Below are positions 50,448 to 58,606 of a stretch of 64,000 nt of DNA, in pieces (the stretch's first letter is position 1; each line of letters starts with the position of its first letter). The translations under genes and the position numbers were made by a program. The DNA is taken from assembly GCF_900105385.1 (NCBI RefSeq), contig NZ_LT629772.1:2232001-2296000 (forward strand), written 5' to 3'. The notes under the pieces are model-generated. The model worked only from the letters and a program-made list of their open reading frames with translations, made no database searches and had not been told where the DNA came from. Origin of the DNA: Microlunatus soli. GTDB taxonomy: Bacteria; Actinomycetota; Actinomycetes; Propionibacteriales; Propionibacteriaceae.

Positions 50448-52451
50448 CTAGCGGCTTCCGCGCCGAGTCCCCTTGCAGCCAGGATTCCCTGTGGCAGCAG
50501 ACACCCAGGGGGTGAGCTGGAAGGTGTCGTCGCGCGTGAACCCCTGGAATCTGACGCATTCGTTCTCCTTGTGGTCGTAGCCGCATTGCGTCCAGCCGGC
50601 GGTGTCGTCGACGCATCTGCGGACCTTGCCGTACTGGGTGCGGACGAGGACGGCGAACGGCTGATCATCCTTCCGGGCGTCGAGGACCCACTGATCATCA
50701 CCCTTGGCTTCGAAGCAGGTCAGCCCGTAGATCTTGTCCCCCTTGCCGAAGGCGTAGGGTTCACCGTCGGAGGGGTTGCAGATCTTGGGCAGCTCAGGAC
50801 GGCAGCCAGGGTTGCCCGTGGCGGCGGAGACCCAGCGCGTGGTGCCGAAGAACTCACCGGTGCTCGAGCCCTTGTGCCCGCCGCGGAAGACGAGGCACTT
50901 GCTCTCCTTGTGGTTGTACTTGCATTCGGTCCAGCCTGCCGTGTCGTCGACGCAGGTGCGTTCCTTGCCGTATTCGGTGCGGACGTTGACCGCGAACGCC
51001 CGACCGTCCTTGCGGGTGTCCTTGACCCACTGGTCGTCTCCCTTGGCCTCGAAGCAGGTCAGACCGTCCAGCTTGCCGTTCTTGCTGAAGGCGTAGGGTT
51101 CGCCGTCGCTGTGATCACAGATCCGTGGCACCCAGTAATCGTCGTAGGTGTTGCGGGCAAAGATCATCCGTCTGCCGGGGTGCTCCGACACCGAGTAGAC
51201 CAACCGCTTGTCGCCGGCGCCCCGATATCGATAGCTGAGGTCCTCCGGACCAACCGGTCCTTCCTTGATGCCTTCGCTCTGCCAGATGAACGGCAGAGCG
51301 GTCGGCCGGAACCGGTACATCACGCCGTTCTCCTTAGTGCCCTTGCAACTGGCGTTGAAGAACCAGTGCTTCTGATTCCTCAGCCCACCCTGGATGTTGT
51401 TCTGACACTTGCCTCGTTTCAGGTTCGGCATCCGGAACGCCTGGGTCGGCGTGCCACGATTGGCGATCTTGCCGTCCTTCAACGACCAGGCGGCCACCCG
51501 TCCGGGGCCGGAGCTCTCCACGCAGTATTCGCCGGCGATCAGACGGTCCGGGGTGCTGGCGCGATCCAGCGAGAGCCACGAGTGCAGCATCGGTTTGTCT
51601 TTACCTGCGCACTTGTCGCCCGATCCTGGCGCATCGTTCTCCCACCGACCGACCTGCGGGAGGACGTAGCGATAGCCGTACCCGTGGTAGGTCTTGCCGT
51701 CGTTACCCAAACCGACTTTGGTCGGATCATTGACGTCGCCGTTCGGGTCGGCGGACAGGTCGTAGATGTTGTCCAGGTCGAACACCCGAATGCCACGCTT
51801 GGTGTCGGCGACATACAAGTAACGGCCGTACCAGACGATGCCGCCGGCGTGCAGGCTTCCACCCTCGTCCGTCGTCACGGCACGATAGTTCTTCGTGGCC
51901 GGACGATCCGGAGGAGTGGGAACGGGCTCGACCAGCAGCAGGTGCCGGTACTTCCTCGTCTCGGTATTGACGACGGTGACCCGGACGCCCTTCTCGATGC
52001 CGTCATCGTCAGGATCAACCTCGGGATCGCTGGTGTCGTACCAGCTGACCATCAGCCCCTTGTGGCCGTTCCAACTCTCGTCGGAGTGGGCGTCGGCATC
52101 GCTCGTCACACCCTGCGGGTACCAGTCCTTCGTGTCGCGGTCGGCGGGCTTGAAACACCAGCGTACGGACGGCTCCTTGCCCTTGGTCGGCTGCTTGTCG
52201 AAGGTGCACTGCTTGCCGTACGTCGCCGCCCGATTCGCCTGCGCGAAGACGTCGGACAGCGTGGCGCGTTGGATCGGGAGCGAGGCACCGCCCGGGGTCT
52301 CGGCGTAGTCGAGGTCCAACGGCCCGCGCGGTACCGACGTCGCCGTCACCGTTTCGACACGCGGCTCGGCCGCAGCCGGTTCGGTGCCCAGCAGAGCCAG
52401 TCCGGCAACAACGGCAGCGAGGACGAGCGCGGACGTGATCGGCTTGATCAT
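50448..52451 (-). CDS. Secreted protein of unknown function with a duplicated Cys-containing C-terminal module
   Basis: The 667-aa protein has a Sec signal (ALVLAAVVAGLALLGTEPAAAEP). A large N-terminal part (about 35-445) has propeller-like strands (GGIVWYGRYLYVADTKRGIRVFDLD). Two tandem modules of about 110 residues follow, each opening with ICxxSDGEPYAF and containing LTCFEAKGDDQWV, CVDDTAGWT and WVSAATGNPGC. The conserved Cys of the two copies (about four each) suggest disulfides. I do not recognise the module. ATG 52451 has GAAGGGA upstream. It stands alone and converges on the iron-binding lipoprotein gene. Confidence 0.8.
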   Translation of the reverse strand: MIKPITSALVLAAVVAGLALLGTEPAAAEPRVETVTATSVPRGPLDLDYAETPGGASLPIQRATLSDVFAQANRAATYGKQCTFDKQPTKGKEPSVRWCFKPADRDTKDWYPQGVTSDADAHSDESWNGHKGLMVSWYDTSDPEVDPDDDGIEKGVRVTVVNTETRKYRHLLLVEPVPTPPDRPATKNYRAVTTDEGGSLHAGGIVWYGRYLYVADTKRGIRVFDLDNIYDLSADPNGDVNDPTKVGLGNDGKTYHGYGYRYVLPQVGRWENDAPGSGDKCAGKDKPMLHSWLSLDRASTPDRLIAGEYCVESSGPGRVAAWSLKDGKIANRGTPTQAFRMPNLKRGKCQNNIQGGLRNQKHWFFNASCKGTKENGVMYRFRPTALPFIWQSEGIKEGPVGPEDLSYRYRGAGDKRLVYSVSEHPGRRMIFARNTYDDYWVPRICDHSDGEPYAFSKNGKLDGLTCFEAKGDDQWVKDTRKDGRAFAVNVRTEYGKERTCVDDTAGWTECKYNHKESKCLVFRGGHKGSSTGEFFGTTRWVSAATGNPGCRPELPKICNPSDGEPYAFGKGDKIYGLTCFEAKGDDQWVLDARKDDQPFAVLVRTQYGKVRRCVDDTAGWTQCGYDHKENECVRFQGFTRDDTFQLTPWVSAATGNPGCKGTRRGSR

Positions 52452-52696
52452 TCTGCATCCCTTCGGTCGACCCGCACTCGCACCCGAGCACCGTCACGAC
52501 GTGATCAACGGCAGACCAGAGAGCCCGCCCTTATGCGACGCCCGACACTAGGAAACGTGCTGTGCGGTATCGACGACATTCGATGGTGCTCGAAGGTCCG
52601 GTTGCACACCGGATCGGCTGCGCCGGCAGTCCGTCTGGTTCGGTCCCCACGCCTGGCGCGGCTGGTCGATTCGAACGTCGATACACTCCGGATCTT

Positions 52697-53689
52697 GTGA
52701 CTGGTGTGAGCGTCGCTGCGATGACCGAAGCTTTCGGACTTGCCGAACCGATCGGTCCTGCGGATCTGATCCGGCGCCGGGGCCAGGTCGAAGCGTGGCG
52801 CCTCGGGACCGGTGCCGGTGAGGTGTTGATCAAACGCTTCTGGGCCGACGACGAACTGCCCTGGCAGGATGAACTCGAGCTGGCCATGCAGGTCGAGCAG
52901 CAGGCCGTGGACGCAGGGATCGCCACCCCGGCACCGATCCGGCCGGTCCATCCGGTGTTCGGGTCGGTCGCCAAGATCAGCAGGTTCGGCCTGTTCCGAG
53001 CGTTTCCCTACCTCGAACATCGGCCGCTCGCCGACGATGACGACGTCGCCGAATGGGTCGGTACGACGCTGGCTCGCACTCACGATCTGCACAGGCTGGA
53101 CGATCGCCCGGCGCCGAACTGGTGGTATGGCCAGTTTCCGCCCGTCAGACCGCGACAGTGGTCATGCTGGCTGCAGGACGGCGAGACCGCCGGTGCCGCG
53201 TGGGCACCGTCCCTGCGCAGGCACCTCGACCTCGTGGTCGAACAGACCGGACGGGTCGTCAGGACCTTCCACGCCGCACCGCCCTACGCGCTCAGTCATC
53301 GCGATTTCGAGCCCTGGAACGTCCTGATGGCCGGCGACCGGCCGATGTTGATCGATTGGGACACGGCCGGGCCGGAGAGCATCCCGCTGGAGGCTGCCTA
53401 CGTGTTGACCACCTTCGCCCGCCGAGGACGCGACTCGCCCGATCAGCAGCTGTTGCAGCGGTCGTACCGTGCCTACCTTGTCGCCGGCGGACCGCCGCTC
53501 ACCGCAGGACCGGGCTCACTGGACCGGATGATCGGCACTCACCTGGCCAAGATCGCCGACGCTGTCCGACGGTTCTTCGATACCCAGGACGACGGTCACG
53601 GGATCGGTGACCGGATCGACCGTTTTCCTGCCACGGTGGCGAATGCGCGAGCTTGGGAGCAGCTGCTCGGCACGGTCTGCGCTGACTGA
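52697..53689 (+). CDS. APH-fold phosphotransferase
   Basis: The 330-aa protein has an N-lobe (EAWRLGTGAGEVLIKRFW, with the ATP-binding Lys), the catalytic loop LSHRDFEPWNVLMAGD (HxDxxxxN) and the metal-binding MLIDWDTAGPE. This is the aminoglycoside/choline kinase superfamily; small-molecule kinases of many substrates belong here. GTG 52697 was chosen, with TACACT (52682-52687) as a possible -10; ATG 52721 is also possible. It converges with the S12 paralogue across a perfect hairpin. Confidence 0.82.
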   Translation: MTGVSVAAMTEAFGLAEPIGPADLIRRRGQVEAWRLGTGAGEVLIKRFWADDELPWQDELELAMQVEQQAVDAGIATPAPIRPVHPVFGSVAKISRFGLFRAFPYLEHRPLADDDDVAEWVGTTLARTHDLHRLDDRPAPNWWYGQFPPVRPRQWSCWLQDGETAGAAWAPSLRRHLDLVVEQTGRVVRTFHAAPPYALSHRDFEPWNVLMAGDRPMLIDWDTAGPESIPLEAAYVLTTFARRGRDSPDQQLLQRSYRAYLVAGGPPLTAGPGSLDRMIGTHLAKIADAVRRFFDTQDDGHGIGDRIDRFPATVANARAWEQLLGTVCAD

Positions 53690-53730
53690 TCCACGGCGTC
53701 GCCGCCTCGGGATGATCATCGGCCGGAGCG

Positions 53731-53772
53731 GCCCGGCCGGGACGCCGTATTCCTCCAACCTCCCGGCCGGGC
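53731..53772. terminator. Bidirectional terminator hairpin
   Basis: GCCCGGCCGGGA (53731-53742) and TCCCGGCCGGGC (53761-53772) form a perfect 12-bp stem with an 18-nt loop between convergent genes. Confidence 0.7.
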
Positions 53773-53825
53773 CCGGTGCCCGGTGATCAACGCGGCTGCC
53801 GTCGACCACCGGTTCACCGTTTCGA

Positions 53826-54197
53826 TCAGCTCGGTCGCTTCGCCCCGTACTTGCTGCGGGCCTGGCGCCGATTCTTCACGCCCTGGGTGTCCAGCGATCC
53901 ACGAACGACCCGGTAGCGGACGCCCGGAAGATCATGAACACCCCCGCCCTGGACCAGGACCATCGAATGCTCCTGGAGGTTGTGACCGATGCCGGGGATG
54001 TAGGCGGTCACCTCGACACCGCTGCTGAGCCGCACCCGCGCGACCTTCCGCAGCGCGGAGTTCGGTTTGCGCGGTGTCGTGGTGTAGACGCGGACGCACA
54101 CACCTCGACGTTGCGGACTCCCTTTGAGGGCAGCGGTTGCTGCTCGTCGGACCTTCGGCTTCCGCCCCTTGCGGACCAGCTGTTGGATGGTAGGCAC
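53826..54197 (-). CDS. rpsL: Ribosomal protein S12 paralogue (stand-alone)
   Basis: The 123-aa protein is clearly S12: [54 protein letters not shown] and [20 protein letters not shown]. At the decoding-site positions it has Arg43 (TTTPRKP; normally Lys) and His88 (GGGVHDLPG; normally Lys). K43R and changes at K88 are the classic streptomycin-resistance positions. Ile70 replaces the usual Glu (PGEGHN). Asp89 is kept. It is not followed by rpsG, fusA or tuf, so it is not the housekeeping str operon. GTG 54197 has GAGGA upstream. Inference: an alternative, drug-insensitive or condition-specific S12. Confidence 0.9.
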   Translation of the reverse strand: MPTIQQLVRKGRKPKVRRAATAALKGSPQRRGVCVRVYTTTPRKPNSALRKVARVRLSSGVEVTAYIPGIGHNLQEHSMVLVQGGGVHDLPGVRYRVVRGSLDTQGVKNRRQARSKYGAKRPS

Positions 54198-54726
54198 AAT
54201 CGTCCTCTTCTGTGATGGTTCGGAGTTGTCTGTGCAGCAGCGCTGTGCGCCGGCGAGGGCCCTGCCGACCGCAGCTCGGCGCGACCGAGCTGCTGGGATC
54301 GGTCGCTGCAGTGCGGCGGCATCGTGTCCTGGTCCACGAATCCCGATCGATCGCTCACCGAGGCAAGGAGATGATCACGGTTTCGGCGACTCTGCGGCTC
54401 GCGTTGGAGGCGGCAGGTCAGTGGTCGAGTGGACAGGCTTATCCGGCGCGGGAACAGCTGGTGGTCCACGCGCTGGGGGCAGACTGCACGTCTACTCCGG
54501 GCACCATCGTCGCCCGAGGTCTCCTCGGGCCCGTCAAATGATCGACATCATCCAGGCCAGTGTGGCAGATGGCTGTTCTGCGGCGATCACGGGCAGTCCA
54601 CGGACCGCCGGACCCGGCCCGCACCAGAGCATTTGTGAATTCGATCACGAATGCTGCCGCCGGTATCCGCGGGCTGCCATGATCAACGACATGGCCAGCG
54701 CCGGTGCACAGCCGCGGAGGTGAGCA
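54198..54726. other. Region upstream of the S12 paralogue and ABC exporter
   Basis: About 530 nt between divergent genes. Apart from a possible small frame at 54371 I see no gene, and I find no TGAAAATCATTTTCA-like Zur box, the usual control of zinc-responsive ribosomal paralogues. Confidence 0.45.
54371..54541 (+). CDS. Possible 56-residue protein, uncertain
   Basis: A short frame [18 protein letters not shown]...GPVK follows AAGGAG directly (no spacer), so translation is doubtful. Its composition is protein-like (helical N-terminus), but I recognise no family. Confidence 0.25.
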   Translation: MITVSATLRLALEAAGQWSSGQAYPAREQLVVHALGADCTSTPGTIVARGLLGPVK

Positions 54727-56487
54727 GTGCTGCCGAATCGCGGGGTGTCGGACCGGGCGGAACAGCGCTGGAGCCCGCCGTCGCCGCGTGATCTGGCCGG
54801 CCCCTTCCGTTTCCTGTTCTGGCTGACCCGATCGCAGCTCCGTCGGGTCGCCGTCGGGGCCGGACTGGGCATCGGCTGGGCTGTCGGGCTGGCCGTTCCG
54901 CCGTGGGCGTTGGCGCACGCGATCGACGACGGGTTCGTCGCCGGTGATCATCGAGCCTTGGTCGGTTGGTCCGTCGTGCTGTTGATCACCGGGATCCTGA
55001 TCGCGGCGTTGTCGATCGCCCGGCATCGCACGATGACCAAGATCAGGATGGACGCCTCGTTCCGGGCGGCCCGGACGACGGTGTGGCACACCTCCCGATT
55101 GGGTGCCTCGCTACGGAGCCGGGTGAATGCGGGAGAGGTCGTGACCGTCGGCATCGCCGACGTCCAGACCGTCGCGATGGCGTTGACCGTCACCGGACCC
55201 GGTGTCGGCGCCGTCGTCGGCTATCTCGTCGTCGCGGTGCTGCTGGTCGCGATCTCGCCGGTGCTGGCGGTGGTGATCCTGCTCGGCGTTCCGCTGTTGG
55301 CCGTTGCGGTCGGCCCGCTGCTGCACCGCATCGAACGCACCGGCGGCGAGTATCGCGTCCAGCAGGGGCGGCTGACGACACGTCTGGTCGACGCGCTCGC
55401 CGGGCTCGGTGTGCTGAACGGTCTGGGCGGCAAGGCGTGGGTTGCCGACCGCTATGCCCAGCAGTCGCGCCGGGTGGTGGCGGCCGGCTACCGGGTCGCC
55501 AAGCCGGCCAGTTGGGTCGGCGCGCTGGCAACCGGTCTGCCGTCTCTGTTCCTCGCTGCCGTGGTGTGGTTGTCGGCCCGATTGGCCGCGTCCGGGGCGA
55601 TCACGATCGGCGATCTGGTCGCCGTCTACGGCTATGTCGCCGTGCTGGTCGTCCCGGTCGCCCAGTTCATCGAGGGCGCGGGCGACATCGCCCGGGCCCG
55701 GGTGGCGGCGCACCGAATCATCGATCTGCTCAACCTGCCGGCCGGGCAGGACACCGACCCGGTCCCGGTGCGGGCCGGGTGCGGTCCGCTGGTCGATCCG
55801 GAGTCCGGCGTCGTCGTACGCCCCGGGTTGCTGACGGCGCTGGTCGCCACCCATCCGGTCGATGCCCGGACCGTCATCGAGCGCCTCGGACGACTCCCCC
55901 ACCCGGCGACGATCACCGAGGCTGCGACCTGGAACGGCGTACCGATCACGGATCTGGACCGCAACGAGTTCAGGACCAGGTTGCTCGTCGCCGACAACGA
56001 TGCCGAGGTGTTCGCCGGCACCGTTCGCGAGATCGTTGCCGGCCGGCTGGAGCCCGACGACGTACGGATCCGGGCCGCGCTGCGGATCGCTGCCGCCGAC
56101 GATGTGGTGCAGGCGCTGCCCGGCGGGCTGGATGCCGCGGTCGCCGCCGGCGGCCGGGATCTTTCCGGAGGGCAGCGACAACGGATCCGGCTCGCCCGGG
56201 CCGTCTATGCCGCTCCCGACGTCCTGATCGCCGTCGACCCGACCTCCGCGGTCGACGCGAACACCGAAGCCGTCATGATCAACAGGCTCGGCGACTCCCG
56301 GCGGGAGGTCAGCACGATGATCAGCACGTCGTCGCCGCTGGTCCTCGACAGGGCCGACGAGGTCATCTTCCTGGCCGACGGTCGGGTTTCGGCGATCGGG
56401 ACGCACGCCGAGCTGACACGCACCGTACCCGGCTACCGGGATCTGGTGTCCCGCGCGCAGAACGACATCGAGGGCGAGGACCGATGA
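54727..56487 (+). CDS. ABC exporter half-transporter with degenerate Walker motifs
   Basis: The 586-aa protein has six N-terminal membrane helices (about 30-330) and a nucleotide-binding domain. The signature is intact (DLSGGQRQRIRLARAVY, about residue 478). Walker A is replaced by LLTALVATHPVDARTV (about 367, no GxGK[ST]), and Walker B ends AVDPTSAVD without the catalytic Glu. This is the non-catalytic partner of a heterodimeric exporter. The GTG start has GGAGGTGA upstream, and its stop overlaps the next gene by 4 nt. Confidence 0.92.
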   Translation: MLPNRGVSDRAEQRWSPPSPRDLAGPFRFLFWLTRSQLRRVAVGAGLGIGWAVGLAVPPWALAHAIDDGFVAGDHRALVGWSVVLLITGILIAALSIARHRTMTKIRMDASFRAARTTVWHTSRLGASLRSRVNAGEVVTVGIADVQTVAMALTVTGPGVGAVVGYLVVAVLLVAISPVLAVVILLGVPLLAVAVGPLLHRIERTGGEYRVQQGRLTTRLVDALAGLGVLNGLGGKAWVADRYAQQSRRVVAAGYRVAKPASWVGALATGLPSLFLAAVVWLSARLAASGAITIGDLVAVYGYVAVLVVPVAQFIEGAGDIARARVAAHRIIDLLNLPAGQDTDPVPVRAGCGPLVDPESGVVVRPGLLTALVATHPVDARTVIERLGRLPHPATITEAATWNGVPITDLDRNEFRTRLLVADNDAEVFAGTVREIVAGRLEPDDVRIRAALRIAAADDVVQALPGGLDAAVAAGGRDLSGGQRQRIRLARAVYAAPDVLIAVDPTSAVDANTEAVMINRLGDSRREVSTMISTSSPLVLDRADEVIFLADGRVSAIGTHAELTRTVPGYRDLVSRAQNDIEGEDR

Positions 56488-58247
56488 CGCGGCAGCTACC
56501 CGTCGCCGGTCCGTCCGAGGTGCGTGCGGCGGCGATCCGCGACCTCGGCGCGGACCGCCGTTCGGTGTTCGGCGTCGTCGGGGTCAACGGGCTCGCGACC
56601 GCGGTCGGTCTGGTCGGCCCGTGGCTGCTCGGCCGCATCATCGACACCATCCAGACCGGCGCCGGCGACGTGGTTGCCGCGGTGGATCGGCTGGCCTTCG
56701 GCGCGGTGCTGTTCACCGTCGCGCAGATCCTGCTCGGCCGGTGGGCGCTCACGATCGGCTACCGGTTCGGCGAACGGACCGCGGCCCGGGTCCGGGAACG
56801 GTTCCTGCGCCGGACCCTCACCCTGCCGCCGCAGGCCGCCGACCGACTGCCGACCGGTGACCTGATCGCCCGGGGCAGCACGGATGCGTCGTTGGTGGCG
56901 GCGACGCTGCGGTCCGCGGTCCCGGAGATCCTGATCGCCGTCATCCACGCGCTGTTCCTGATCATCGCCGTGCTCCTGCTGGATCCGCGGCTCGGCCTGT
57001 TCGGCCTCGGTGGGCTGATCGGTGTCGCCGCCGCTGTGCGCTGGTACTCCCGGCGGGCGCGGCCCGCCTATCTGGCGGTCGCCGCCTCCGGGGCCGAGCT
57101 GGCCGATGTCGTCGCCGGCACCGCCAACGGGGCCCGCACCGTCGAGCTGCTCGGACTTCAAGCACGTCGGGACCAGGCCGCCGAGACCGCCATCGGGCAC
57201 GCGCGATCCGCGCGGCTGTGGGCGTTGCGGCTGCGTACGGTGCTGTTTCCCTGGGCCGATGTCTGCCTGGCGCTGCCGGTGGTCGCGGTGCTGTTGCTCG
57301 GTGGTGTTCTCTACGCCGACGGGCTGGTCAGCCTCGGGGTCGTGGTCACCGCGACCGTCTACCTGCGCCAACTGACCGGACCGCTGGACACCCTGATGCT
57401 CTGGATCGAACAGCTCCAAGGTGCCGGTGCCTCGTACGCTCGCGTCGAGGGTCTGGCCGCGCTGCCGATGACGGAACCATCCACGACGCAGCCGACGCCG
57501 AGCTCCGACGACGCCCGCGGGGACCGGATCCGGGTGGCCGATGTCCACTACGGCTACGCCGCCGACCGCGACGTGTTGCGCGGTATTGACCTGGAGGTGC
57601 ACCCCGGCGAACGGCTTGCCGTCGTCGGCCCGTCGGGAGCCGGGAAGACCACGCTCGCGCGGCTGCTCGCCGGGCTCGACCGGCCGCACACCGGTTCGGT
57701 CACCATCGGCAACACTCCGGTCGCCGACCTGCCGCCCGATCAACTCCGCCGCCACGTGGTGCTGATCACCCAAGATCATCATCTGTTCCACGACACCGTG
57801 CGGGACAACCTGTTGATCGCCGACCCCACGGCGACCGATCCCGAACTGCTCGCCGCGCTGGACGCTGTCGGTGCTGACTGGTTCTCAGATCTTTCGCACG
57901 GTCTGGACACCCATCTCGGCGAGGAAGTCGATCTTGACGATGCCGCAGCCCAGCAACTGTCGTTGGCCCGCGTCGTCCTCGCCGATCCGCACACCGTCGT
58001 CCTCGACGAAGCGACCGCGCTGCTCGATCCCACGGCCGCACGACGGACGGAACGATCACTGGCCGCCGTGCTCCACGGGCGGACCGTGATCGCCATCGCC
58101 CACCGTCTGCAGACCGCCCATGATGCCGACCGGATCGCCGTCATCGACAACGGCGAACTCGTCGAGCTCGGGACCCATGACGAGCTCGTCGGCGCCGCGA
58201 ACAGCTACAGCCGACTCTGGCGGACCTGGCACGGGGAGATCGGTTGA
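56484..58247 (+). CDS. ABC exporter half-transporter with intact Walker motifs but degenerate signature
   Basis: The 587-aa protein has six membrane helices (about 25-310) and a domain with Walker A VVGPSGAGKTTLARLL (about 381), Walker B TVVLDEATALLD (about 505) and H-loop IAIAHRLQTAHD. The signature LSGGQ is replaced by DDAAAQQLSLAR (about 484). It complements the upstream subunit: its ATP-binding residues pair with the partner's LSGGQ to give one working site. The exporter type covers drugs, lipids or peptides. Confidence 0.93.
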   Translation: MTRQLPVAGPSEVRAAAIRDLGADRRSVFGVVGVNGLATAVGLVGPWLLGRIIDTIQTGAGDVVAAVDRLAFGAVLFTVAQILLGRWALTIGYRFGERTAARVRERFLRRTLTLPPQAADRLPTGDLIARGSTDASLVAATLRSAVPEILIAVIHALFLIIAVLLLDPRLGLFGLGGLIGVAAAVRWYSRRARPAYLAVAASGAELADVVAGTANGARTVELLGLQARRDQAAETAIGHARSARLWALRLRTVLFPWADVCLALPVVAVLLLGGVLYADGLVSLGVVVTATVYLRQLTGPLDTLMLWIEQLQGAGASYARVEGLAALPMTEPSTTQPTPSSDDARGDRIRVADVHYGYAADRDVLRGIDLEVHPGERLAVVGPSGAGKTTLARLLAGLDRPHTGSVTIGNTPVADLPPDQLRRHVVLITQDHHLFHDTVRDNLLIADPTATDPELLAALDAVGADWFSDLSHGLDTHLGEEVDLDDAAAQQLSLARVVLADPHTVVLDEATALLDPTAARRTERSLAAVLHGRTVIAIAHRLQTAHDADRIAVIDNGELVELGTHDELVGAANSYSRLWRTWHGEIG

Positions 58248-58429
58248 CGCCTGCGGGCCGATTTCCGGCCCTGCCCACACCGATTGCCGCTGACCGCGGG
58301 GCGGGCGACCGTCCGCTTGTCGTCGTTCCACCGGAGGCTCGGAGCAATGTTGCCCGGATGAGCCGTGGTGGCGCCCCGGCCGCAGCGCACCGTTCGCGCC
58401 GGGTACCTCTCTCCACAGACGACAACGAG

Positions 58430-58573
58430 TATTGGGCGAGTGTCCGATATTCCGACCCCAGAGTCCGATAACGGCCGCCAATACCGGCCGAGTGTCCAAT
58501 CTTCCCGACTTATCCCGACCTCCGTCCGAGGGGCCCCAGTGCCAATATCGGGCGAGTGTCCACGAATCCCGCC
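58430..58573. repeat. Three degenerate direct repeats with GGSCGAGTGTCC core
   Basis: Units start at about 58,430 (TATTGGGCGAGTGTCC), 58,480 (AATACCGGCCGAGTGTCC) and 58,544 (AATATCGGGCGAGTGTCC), each followed by an A/T-rich then TCCCG stretch. They fill most of the 359-nt gap between the ABC exporter and the carboxypeptidase, which otherwise holds no gene. They are too irregular for CRISPR. Confidence 0.6.
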
Positions 58574-58594
58574 GTCGGCGAACACCCCATGACA

Positions 58595-58606
58595 TAGGGT
58601 TCCCTG
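58595..58606 (+). promoter_or_regulatory. Leaderless-type promoter of the carboxypeptidase gene
   Basis: TAGGGT (58595-58600) lies 6 nt before GTG 58607, with no ribosome site. Confidence 0.4.

Noticed and set aside
53826-54197. S12 gene as the start of the housekeeping str operon
   Set aside because: No rpsG, fusA or tuf follows; the downstream gene is a convergent phosphotransferase, and decoding-site residues are atypical.
58430-58573. Spaced repeats that could suggest a CRISPR array
   Set aside because: Only three degenerate units with unequal spacing, and no cas gene in the window.
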